Assembly: GCF_020166345.1 (NCBI RefSeq)
Contig: NZ_JAIUJS010000002.1
Location: 372,001-436,000, forward strand
DNA: 64,000 bases
Source of the DNA: Winogradskyella vincentii
GTDB lineage: Bacteria; Bacteroidota; Bacteroidia; Flavobacteriales; Flavobacteriaceae
Direction: 5' to 3'
Shown here: positions 1-7,292 of the stretch, piece by piece
Numbering within the stretch: the first letter of the stretch is position 1
How the letters are laid out: every line of letters begins with the position of its first letter
Position numbers and translations under genes: made by a program
Notes under the pieces: model-generated
The model's database searches: none
What the model saw: the letters and a program-made list of their open reading frames with translations, nothing else
Told to the model about the DNA's origin: nothing

Positions 1-215
1 TCAAAATTTGGATTATCTTCAAAGGTATATGCTTCGCCAGATTGATTAAAGAAACCTAGAACCGCATCAATATCAATCATTTGGTCATCAGGCCCAAACT
101 CTACCTCATTTACCGTTAAATTAGGCAAGTTATATTCATCATCTTCTACACAGGCTGTAAACACTAATAGACCTATTAGTAAAAGCGTTAGTTTATTTAT
201 TTTCAATGTTTTCAT
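1..215 (-). CDS. Lipoprotein, N-terminal fragment (DUF5689-like, partial)
   Basis: The gene starts with ATG at 213-215 and runs off the left edge of the window, so only the first 71 codons are visible. The peptide begins with a lysine-rich n-region and a hydrophobic core ending in LVFTAC, a lipobox whose cysteine would be lipidated, followed by an acidic linker (VEDDEY). It lies 44 bases downstream of the TonB-dependent receptor on the same strand, so the two are probably co-transcribed. In Flavobacteriia such receptors are often followed by surface lipoproteins of the DUF5689 / choice-of-anchor type, and the visible N-terminus resembles these. That family name is from memory and the domain itself is mostly outside the window. 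A surface lipoprotein is well supported; the family is tentative. Confidence 0.7.
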   Translation of the reverse strand, partial: MKTLKINKLTLLLIGLLVFTACVEDDEYNLPNLTVNEVEFGPDDQMIDIDAVLGFFNQSGEAYTFEDNPNF

Positions 216-259
216 TTTTTTTGTCTTTGTAAAGTTAAAGATTGTGTTTTAATATTTTT

Positions 260-3127
260 TTAGAATCTTACGTATACGTTTAAATAATAAGTAGTTCCGT
301 TGCCATAGAAATAGCGATTACCAAATACAGGACCATTTTCATTAGTTTGTTCTTGTATCTGACTTCTGTAATCAACACGTCTTGCTTGCTCAAAACCACC
401 TGTTCTATATTCTTGATCAAATACATTGTTTATTGTAGCAAAGAATCCTAGGAAATAGTCACCTACTTTCCATGATTTACCTCCAATTATGTTCACAAGC
501 ATATAATCGTCAAATTGTTCTTGCTTCAACAACTCACGGGCAACAATTGGGTCATAATCATTAAATCCATAACCTGAAATATTGCCTCCTTCTCTATATC
601 TATCTTCTGTGATAAGATCTAAATTTGTATTAAATCTACCAGATCTTTTAAGGTTATTTACATCCACATATGCATTTGAAAAATGATTTGCTGTAATGCC
701 AATATTCCAAAAATCAGGATCTCTATATTCAAATCCAATTTGGAATGCTCTTTCTGGTCCGCCTGCAACATGATAATTTTCTAAAGCAACAGTACCATCT
801 CCATAAGAAAGATCATTTTCAAAATCATCACCAGACAAGTACATATTAGGATTGTTGGTAAAAACGTATTGACCAACAGAAGCCGCACCTTTTAATTTAA
901 TAGTTGGTGTTACTTGTGCTTCTATACCAAGTTCACCGCCTACATGTCTGCGATCTACATTGGTCAGTACCTCTTGAACAAATGCACCAGAACTTCCTTC
1001 AGTAAAGTAGAATCCAATATCTGTTCCGTCTTCAAATGTGGAATAGAAACCTGTAATACGAGCTTTAACTATTGGTGATCTAAAAATATAACTTGCATCA
1101 ATGGTAGTTATTACCTCACTATTCAATTCGTTAATTAACTCATTGTTTTGTCTTGCATTTTCAAAAGTGTTTCTTATTGAAGGTGCTTTTGTTAAATATG
1201 CAGCATTAAAATCTATTAAATGTTTACCACTTAATTTATAAGTACCACCTGCCTTTAAACCGAAGTTTGAAAATTCGGCTTTTTCACTTTTACCAAATGA
1301 ATTATCTGCGAAGTATCCGTTTTGATACAATCCGTTTCTTTGGTAATCTGTCCTAGAAACATTAGCCGCAACATAAAAGTCAATTTTATTGTATTTAAAC
1401 TGAGCTTGTGCAAAAGCACTTATTACGTTAGCGTCTATTTCATAATTATATTTATATCTATCACCTTCTCCGGCAATTCGGTTTGGATTTCTAATATCGG
1501 ACTGTGCTAAATTACTTAGGTTTTGATTTGGATCTGTTTCCTCAGCAAAGAAGTCTACATCTAAATATCCGTTTGCACCAAATAAGTCTTTTATAGAAGC
1601 AAAGTTTTCACTTTTTAAGCTTCTATAATTTACAGCACCATTAAGTTTTATGTTTTCCGCTAATTCAGCATCTAATAATATATTTGCCGTGAATTGTTGA
1701 TCGTCAATTCTGTCCTCTTGCAATGCATAAATTGCATTATAACCGTTGGCGGTAGAGCTAACGTTCGCGGAATAGACATCTAACCAATTAAACTGACCAT
1801 TATTAATAAATTCTTGTTGTGCTAAATAGGCCTGTTCATAATCATAAGCCGTAGGAGCATCATCTGTGTTTAGGAAGTAACTTGGTAGTCTCTGATAATA
1901 TGTTGGATCAGTATTTCGTGCACCACCAATGTAAGTATCTTCACCATTAAACTCAACAAGCCTTGTTCCACCATTGTCTATCCTCGTGTTTCCAATTCGT
2001 CCAAATTGGTATGCAATATTGGTGTTTAACTTAACCTTGGACGATACATCCCAAAAGTGATTTAGCATCAATATTGGCTCGTTAATTTCTCTCATTCGAG
2101 AATTGCGTTGCTCACCGTTTAAATCTCCCCAAAATGGATTGTATTGGCGTCCTTTTAAATTGTAAACTTCTTCAGTTATTGCAGTTGAACGTCCACGTCT
2201 ATTTTTTGCATAAATACCTGTAAAGTTTAAACTATGCTTGTCATTAATTTGTTTTTCTACTGCAACAAAGAATGAATTGGCATCATACAATGTGCCATCT
2301 ATATAACCATTCTCTCCAAATCTTCTAGATCCAAGAACTGAGTATGACCATCCGCCTTCTAATAAACCAGAGCTATAACTTGCCATTACTCTTCCCTGAT
2401 AACTTCTATTTGCTGAAGCATAAGAAATACGACCGCCTCTTCTGTATTTAGAAGCACGCATAATAATATTATTTGTACCTGCTAAATCTCCAAAAGTATA
2501 GTCGTTTGCAGAAATACCCATTGAGAATTCTTGGTTACGCTGTACATCATTTAATCCTCCCCAATTTCCCCATTGTGGTCTTCCGTTAAACTGCTTGTTC
2601 ATTTCAACACCATTGATAAGTACTTTACCATTGGCATTATCTAAACCACGTGGTCTAAAAAATGTTGCACTGAAATCAAAAGCAGCCGCATTTAGAAACA
2701 CATCCCTAGAGGCTTGTAATAAACCTGAGATGTTGTCGGTTAATCCATCATCTTCACTATTTAAATTATCATCTGAAATTGAAATAATGAATAGATCCTT
2801 TTTGTCACTCGCATCAAAATCTAAAGTCATACCGCTAATGTCTACGGTTTGCCCTTCATTTACAATGATCGGGTAACGTTTTGTAAGGTAGCCTATTTTT
2901 TCAACCTTTAAAACTTGTTCGCCAAGGGGAACATTTTCAGTAAAACTGAATTCACCTTTAGCATCTGTTTTAGTTGTTTGTCCGGTCTCTTCAATAGAAA
3001 TCGTTACATCAGGAATAGGTTCTCCTGTAGTTCCATCTAGAACACTTCCCTTTACAATAGTTTGTTGCGAAAAACTTGAAAATGTAAAGGCAATTCCAAA
3101 CAGAAATAGTAAAAAACTTTTTTTCAT
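260..3127 (-). CDS. TonB-dependent outer-membrane receptor with carboxypeptidase-regulatory-like domain
   Basis: A 955-residue outer-membrane protein. Residues 1-20 are a Sec signal peptide (MKKSFLLFLFGIAFTFSSFS). Residues about 23-105 form a CarboxypepD_reg-like beta-sandwich (VKGSVLDGTTGEPIPDVTI start), typical of Bacteroidota receptors. Residues about 125-235 are the plug (RPRGLDNANGKVLINGVEMN region), and the rest is a 22-strand-type barrel ending in YYLNVYVRF with the terminal aromatic needed for BAM insertion. It should import a large or scarce substrate using TonB energy; nothing visible fixes the substrate. It is not SusC-like in its context, since no SusD follows. The downstream lipoprotein and the divergent secreted nuclease/phosphatase suggest phosphoester or nucleic-acid scavenging, which is inference. 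A -7-like box lies upstream at 3183-3190. Confidence 0.93.
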   Translation of the reverse strand: MKKSFLLFLFGIAFTFSSFSQQTIVKGSVLDGTTGEPIPDVTISIEETGQTTKTDAKGEFSFTENVPLGEQVLKVEKIGYLTKRYPIIVNEGQTVDISGMTLDFDASDKKDLFIISISDDNLNSEDDGLTDNISGLLQASRDVFLNAAAFDFSATFFRPRGLDNANGKVLINGVEMNKQFNGRPQWGNWGGLNDVQRNQEFSMGISANDYTFGDLAGTNNIIMRASKYRRGGRISYASANRSYQGRVMASYSSGLLEGGWSYSVLGSRRFGENGYIDGTLYDANSFFVAVEKQINDKHSLNFTGIYAKNRRGRSTAITEEVYNLKGRQYNPFWGDLNGEQRNSRMREINEPILMLNHFWDVSSKVKLNTNIAYQFGRIGNTRIDNGGTRLVEFNGEDTYIGGARNTDPTYYQRLPSYFLNTDDAPTAYDYEQAYLAQQEFINNGQFNWLDVYSANVSSTANGYNAIYALQEDRIDDQQFTANILLDAELAENIKLNGAVNYRSLKSENFASIKDLFGANGYLDVDFFAEETDPNQNLSNLAQSDIRNPNRIAGEGDRYKYNYEIDANVISAFAQAQFKYNKIDFYVAANVSRTDYQRNGLYQNGYFADNSFGKSEKAEFSNFGLKAGGTYKLSGKHLIDFNAAYLTKAPSIRNTFENARQNNELINELNSEVITTIDASYIFRSPIVKARITGFYSTFEDGTDIGFYFTEGSSGAFVQEVLTNVDRRHVGGELGIEAQVTPTIKLKGAASVGQYVFTNNPNMYLSGDDFENDLSYGDGTVALENYHVAGGPERAFQIGFEYRDPDFWNIGITANHFSNAYVDVNNLKRSGRFNTNLDLITEDRYREGGNISGYGFNDYDPIVARELLKQEQFDDYMLVNIIGGKSWKVGDYFLGFFATINNVFDQEYRTGGFEQARRVDYRSQIQEQTNENGPVFGNRYFYGNGTTYYLNVYVRF

Positions 3128-3182
3128 GCCTAATTTTAAATTGATTGTTATGTTAGATTAAATTATAGCTATTTAAGGCGTC

Positions 3183-3190
3183 CAAATGTA
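3183..3190 (-). promoter_or_regulatory. Putative -7 promoter box for the TonB receptor gene
   Basis: On the minus strand this reads TACATTTG, a match to the Bacteroidota consensus TAnnTTTG, 55 bases before the receptor start codon. No clear -33 TTTG is visible at the usual distance. It would drive the receptor-lipoprotein unit. Confidence 0.45.
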
Positions 3191-3210
3191 CTATATTTAT
3201 AATTATTATA

Positions 3211-3218
3211 TAATTTTG
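3211..3218 (+). promoter_or_regulatory. Putative -7 promoter box for the secreted nuclease/phosphatase gene
   Basis: TAATTTTG matches TAnnTTTG and lies 44 bases before the start codon at 3263. It sits about 20 bases from the oppositely directed box at 3183-3190, so the two divergent units may share control. No convincing -33 element is seen. Confidence 0.38.
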
Positions 3219-3262
3219 GCAGGCAATTTGTATACGATATAACAATAAGTTAATACAACCCT

Positions 3263-4318
3263 ATGAAATTACTAAAAACGCTTCTACTTTTAATTGTTTT
3301 CTCAAGCTTTTTTAATGTAAATGCACAAGATGAAAAACGCTTTAAAATTCATACTGTCGCTTTTTACAATTTAGAAAACTTGTTTGATACAATTAATGAT
3401 CCACTAAAGTATGATGAAGCCAGTCCTATAATGGAACTTAAGGCCAATCGTTCTGAAATTTACAAGAAGAAAGTTAAGAACATGGCTCGCGTTATTTCTA
3501 ATATTGGAACTGATATGGCAAACAACTCTCCAGCTGTAATTGGAGTATGCGAGATTGAAAACCGTAAGGTTTTAGAAGATTTAGTTAATGACCCACTTTT
3601 ACTTTCTAAAGATTACGGTATAATCCATTTTGATGGACCAGATAGGAGAAGTATAGATGTTGCATTATTGTACCAGAAGGCATTATTTCAACCGGTAGAA
3701 TCAAGTTCTCATGAATTATTAATTTATGATGACTTAACTAGAAAACGTGTATTTACAAGAGATCAGCTTTTAGTGAGTGGCAAGTTAGATGGTGACTTAA
3801 TTCACATCATCGTAAATCACTGGCCATCAAGAAGTGGTGGTGAGGCAAGAAGTAGGTCTAAAAGAGTTGGTGCAGCCAAACTGAACAAACGAATTATTGA
3901 TTCGTTACAGTCCATAGATCCTTATGCTAAAATTTTAACTATGGGTGATCTTAATGACGACCCAACTAATGAAAGCGTAAAAAAAGTTTTAAAAGCAAAA
4001 AAAGACAAGAAAAAGGTACCATTAAAAGGTATCTATAATCCATTTGAGAAAATGTTTACTGAAAAGGGATATGGTACTACAGCATACAGAGATGCTTGGA
4101 GTTTATTTGATCAAATAATGGTTACAAAACCTCTTATTGAAACTGATTATACCTCTTATCGTTTTTGGAAAGCAGGTATTTATAATAAATCTTATTTATC
4201 TAATAAAAGAGGCCGATGGGAAGGATATCCTTTTAGAAGTTTTGCCGACGGAGGTTTCACCGATGGATTTAGTGATCACTTTCCGGTTTATGTTTATCTC
4301 ATTAAAGAAGCGGAATAA
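3263..4318 (+). CDS. Secreted endonuclease/exonuclease/phosphatase family protein
   Basis: A 351-residue protein with a signal peptide (residues 1-21, cleavage after NVNA) and a complete EEP (DNase I-like) fold. Visible family motifs are YNLENLFD near residue 35, the metal-binding Glu in GVCEIENR (E97), NHWPSRSGG around 185-193 with a catalytic-type His, GDLNDDP around 228-234, and SDHFP at 337-341 with the conserved Asp-His pair. All catalytic signatures are present, so it should be an active Mg-dependent phosphodiesterase or phosphatase outside the cytoplasm. Family members cleave DNA, nucleotides or phospholipid headgroups, and the sequence does not say which. It is transcribed divergently from a TonB receptor and ends at a bidirectional terminator at 4335-4365. 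Confidence 0.9.
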   Translation: MKLLKTLLLLIVFSSFFNVNAQDEKRFKIHTVAFYNLENLFDTINDPLKYDEASPIMELKANRSEIYKKKVKNMARVISNIGTDMANNSPAVIGVCEIENRKVLEDLVNDPLLLSKDYGIIHFDGPDRRSIDVALLYQKALFQPVESSSHELLIYDDLTRKRVFTRDQLLVSGKLDGDLIHIIVNHWPSRSGGEARSRSKRVGAAKLNKRIIDSLQSIDPYAKILTMGDLNDDPTNESVKKVLKAKKDKKKVPLKGIYNPFEKMFTEKGYGTTAYRDAWSLFDQIMVTKPLIETDYTSYRFWKAGIYNKSYLSNKRGRWEGYPFRSFADGGFTDGFSDHFPVYVYLIKEAE

Positions 4319-4334
4319 CATTATTTATATGAAC

Positions 4335-4365
4335 AAAAAAGCATCTCAACTAGAGATGCTTTTTT
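4335..4365. terminator. Bidirectional rho-independent terminator
   Basis: A perfect 7-bp stem GCATCTC / GAGATGC with a 5-base loop (AACTA) is flanked by A6 on the left and T6 on the right, so it can end transcription from both sides. It sits between the convergent nuclease/phosphatase gene and the membrane-protein gene ending at 4368. Confidence 0.88.
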
Positions 4366-4367
4366 GT

Positions 4368-4808
4368 TTAACTGAACCAAAGGTTCCATGGTATTTTAGC
4401 TAGCACCAGTATTAATGCTAATGTGTAAAATATAGCTAGCATTTTAAATTTTGGTTTAGACACTAATTTCTTCTTGTGTTTTGAATAACCAATTGTAACA
4501 AGAGCCACTGCAATAATCATAGTAGTTGGGTGCTCAACTATTAGATTTCTTAAATCTGAATTTTTCATTACTTCACCCATGCCACCAACTTGTTCAATAG
4601 TTGAAAAGTAATCCTTCATGAAAAATAGTACAATGCCAATCAACAATTGTATGTGCATTGTAATTAAAGTAAAAAGCGAAATCCTAAAGTCTTTGGCATC
4701 AAATTCTTTATTGCCAAAAAACTTGAACAATGCATTAAAAGTTGCAATTATTAGCACAAATAATACTAAATAGGCCCAATATGAATGTATAAACTGAACG
4801 GTTTCCAT
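4368..4808 (-). CDS. Conserved four-helix membrane protein of unknown function
   Basis: A 146-residue integral membrane protein with about four hydrophobic helices (residues about 10-30, 45-65, 90-110 and 122-142). A conserved-looking stretch VEHPTTMIIAVALVTIGYSK contains a His that could face the membrane, and a lysine-rich cytoplasmic loop (SKHKKKLVSKPKFK) follows. I recall homologues across Flavobacteriia that are labelled inconsistently (cytochrome b-like, or wrongly as a ribosomal protein); no function is established. The His residues within helices (H7, H52, H94) make haem binding conceivable but unproven. It appears to be a single-gene unit with a TATTTTTG box at 4833-4840 upstream and a shared terminator downstream. 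Confidence 0.82.
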   Translation of the reverse strand: METVQFIHSYWAYLVLFVLIIATFNALFKFFGNKEFDAKDFRISLFTLITMHIQLLIGIVLFFMKDYFSTIEQVGGMGEVMKNSDLRNLIVEHPTTMIIAVALVTIGYSKHKKKLVSKPKFKMLAIFYTLALILVLAKIPWNLWFS

Positions 4809-4832
4809 AAATTTTTTTAGTTCGATTGACTA

Positions 4833-4840
4833 CAAAAATA
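4833..4840 (-). promoter_or_regulatory. Putative -7 box for the four-helix membrane protein gene
   Basis: On the minus strand TATTTTTG matches TAnnTTTG, 24 bases before the start codon at 4808. The spacing is compatible with a short leader. No clear -33 box is seen. Confidence 0.4.
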
Positions 4841-4861
4841 AGGATTTGAGAAGTAATCGTT

Positions 4862-7213
4862 TTAATCTGCAACCGTTATTTTATGCTTTAACTCATTACC
4901 TAATTCATCTACAACAGTTAAGGTATGCTCACCTGGATTTGGTAAAATTGCCATATAATGAATTTCCTTTGTGCTACCAACATAAACATTATCTACATAC
5001 CAAAAGAGTTCTAGTTCTGGTTTTGAATGAGCTACTTTTAAAACAAGGTCATTCGTCTTGCCATTAAAGTCTTTTGGTAGAAAAACGGTGGACTGCTGGT
5101 TAGGATAAATAAACTCCATTGAAATATCAGAGTCGCTAAGACAACCTTCTCTAAAGGGTGGAATTGGTTTATAAAACGGATTCTTATTCTTGTAATAAAA
5201 AGCCTGCAATGGCGGTAATACAAACCAAGGTTTGTTTTTAATATTTTCTATAGGCTCACATGAAGAATTAACCTGGTATTTTTCTTTTGTATCAACATGA
5301 ACTAACCTGTGATGCGGGCAAGGTTTGGTTTTTTTACCACTTATTTGGATGTATCTTAACTCGGTTTCTTCGCAAATTGACGATGCTCTGTAACCACTTT
5401 TATTACAAATTTTCACTTCCAACATTTCATCAAACGGTTTAGTGAACCACTCACTTTTAGGCAGAATATCAAATACATCAAATAATATTGGAGCCGCAGT
5501 TTGTACACCTACTAATCCTGGTCTACCTTCACCATCTGCATTACCAACCCAAACACCTACGACATAGTCTTTTGTGGTGCCAATTGCCCACGCATCCCTA
5601 AATCCAAAACTTGTGCCTGTTTTCCATGCTATTTCTTGTGATGAGTCATAAATCTCCCAACTTTCATCTTCCTCGGGACGGTTAACCTGTTTCATGCTTT
5701 CATAAGTCAGATATATAGAAGCAGCATCAAAAATTGATTTTTCATTTTGCAACTGACCAAAATCAACAGCTTTGTTTTTTACATAAATAGGTTCGCAAAA
5801 TTCGTTTGAGAAATACTGGCTAGAATTATTATTAAAATGGTTTAGGGTTGAAGACATAGATGCGTATTTGCTACATAAATCCCATAGGTTGCTTTCAGCT
5901 CCTCCTAGAATCAAGGATAACCCATAATGATTAGTATTATATTTTAAGTCTTTTAGATTAAGTTGTTTGAGATAATGATAAAACCTATCTAGACCAAAAT
6001 CTTGTAACATTCTAACTGCTGGAACGTTCAAGGACCTCGATAAAGCTTCGTTTGCTGGTACTGCACCATCATACGATTTATTGAAATTTTCTGGCTGATA
6101 ACTACCAAATTGAGTAGGAACGTCAGCAACTAATGTATGAGGTAATAAATCACCAGCATCTAACATAGAGGCATATAGAAATGGTTTTAAAATACTACCA
6201 GTACTTCTAGGTTTATTTATAATGTCAACATAGTTTTGATGTGCTTTATCTGTTGGCGAGTTACCTACATAAGTCAATACTTCACGAGAATTTACATCTA
6301 AAATTAAAACAGAAATATTATGGATTTCATTTTGTCTTAATCTATTGTAGTGTTGCCTTACAATACCATTAGTTTGAGACTGAAAGCCCAAATTAATTGT
6401 GCTTTTTGCACGTTTACCTTTATGTTCATTAACTGTTTTTTGCAAGAGATGAGGTGTTATTTGTGGTAATGGATAAGGCTTTATAGGCAACTCTTCTTCA
6501 ATAGAAAGCTCATAGGTAAGTTTATCAATTGTACCATTTTCAAATAGTTTCTTTAGCAAGCGATTTCTTTTTTCAAATAATCTTTTCTGGTTTTTGCCAG
6601 GATAGATTAAACTTGGAGCATTTGGTAACACGGCTAAAGTTGAGCTTTCAGCCCAAGATAAATTTGATACATCACGATTAAAATATCGCCATGATGCGGC
6701 TTCAATACCAACCACATTACCTCCAAATGGCGCATTACTGGCATAAAGATTTAATATGTAATCCTTGGAATATCTAAACTCCAAACGTGTTGCCAGAATC
6801 AACTCTTTTAATTTCTCAAAATAACTTCTTGGTTGTCCTTTTCGAGAAAGTCTAATAACTTGTTGTGTTATTGTACTTCCACCTCGTTTAACTGACCCAG
6901 AGCTTAAATTTTGTTTAAGCGCTTTTAAAATTGAAATAGGATTAAAACCCGGGTGCTTATAAAAGTATTCATCTTCAAAAAGTAGAATACAAGTTTTAAA
7001 TTTTAGTGGAATACTATCATTTGATGGAAATCTCCATTGGCCATCATCTGCAATTCGTGCTCCTAAAAGTTCATTAGTTCTACTAGTTAAAACGGTAGCT
7101 GTTGGGTCTTTAAATAATTGTTGAGGCAAACAGAAATAATAGGCAATAAGCATGAGTAAAATGACTGTAGATTTCACTTTATTTTGTCTTATATATCTCA
7201 AAAACCTATACAT
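4862..7213 (-). CDS. pbpC: Penicillin-binding protein 1C (bifunctional glycosyltransferase/transpeptidase)
   Basis: A 783-residue class A PBP. One N-terminal membrane anchor (about residues 14-30) is followed by a GT51 glycosyltransferase with the catalytic Glu in FEDEYF (E80) and RGGSTITQQ at 110-118. The transpeptidase has the nucleophile in SILK (S340, K343), SLN at 394-396 and KTG at 531-533, so all catalytic motifs are intact. The last ~100 residues match the beta-rich PBP1C C-terminal domain, which sets it apart from PBP1A/1B. It polymerises and crosslinks peptidoglycan in the periplasm and is thought to act in wall repair. In many bacteria pbpC adjoins an alpha-2-macroglobulin gene; here that gene lies 3.8 kb upstream on the same strand, separated by three genes. 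Start is ATG at 7213. Confidence 0.95.
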   Translation of the reverse strand: MYRFLRYIRQNKVKSTVILLMLIAYYFCLPQQLFKDPTATVLTSRTNELLGARIADDGQWRFPSNDSIPLKFKTCILLFEDEYFYKHPGFNPISILKALKQNLSSGSVKRGGSTITQQVIRLSRKGQPRSYFEKLKELILATRLEFRYSKDYILNLYASNAPFGGNVVGIEAASWRYFNRDVSNLSWAESSTLAVLPNAPSLIYPGKNQKRLFEKRNRLLKKLFENGTIDKLTYELSIEEELPIKPYPLPQITPHLLQKTVNEHKGKRAKSTINLGFQSQTNGIVRQHYNRLRQNEIHNISVLILDVNSREVLTYVGNSPTDKAHQNYVDIINKPRSTGSILKPFLYASMLDAGDLLPHTLVADVPTQFGSYQPENFNKSYDGAVPANEALSRSLNVPAVRMLQDFGLDRFYHYLKQLNLKDLKYNTNHYGLSLILGGAESNLWDLCSKYASMSSTLNHFNNNSSQYFSNEFCEPIYVKNKAVDFGQLQNEKSIFDAASIYLTYESMKQVNRPEEDESWEIYDSSQEIAWKTGTSFGFRDAWAIGTTKDYVVGVWVGNADGEGRPGLVGVQTAAPILFDVFDILPKSEWFTKPFDEMLEVKICNKSGYRASSICEETELRYIQISGKKTKPCPHHRLVHVDTKEKYQVNSSCEPIENIKNKPWFVLPPLQAFYYKNKNPFYKPIPPFREGCLSDSDISMEFIYPNQQSTVFLPKDFNGKTNDLVLKVAHSKPELELFWYVDNVYVGSTKEIHYMAILPNPGEHTLTVVDELGNELKHKITVAD

Positions 7214-7292
7214 ATACTATACAAACGAAGGAATTAGGATCATCTTAACGATAAGTTTCTTGCAATAGCTAAATTCTCTTTTATATTTAAAC

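Noticed and set aside
1322..2876. Plus-strand ORFs within the TonB receptor gene
   Set aside because: They are antisense to an intact 955-codon gene, have no family motifs and no separate promoter signals.
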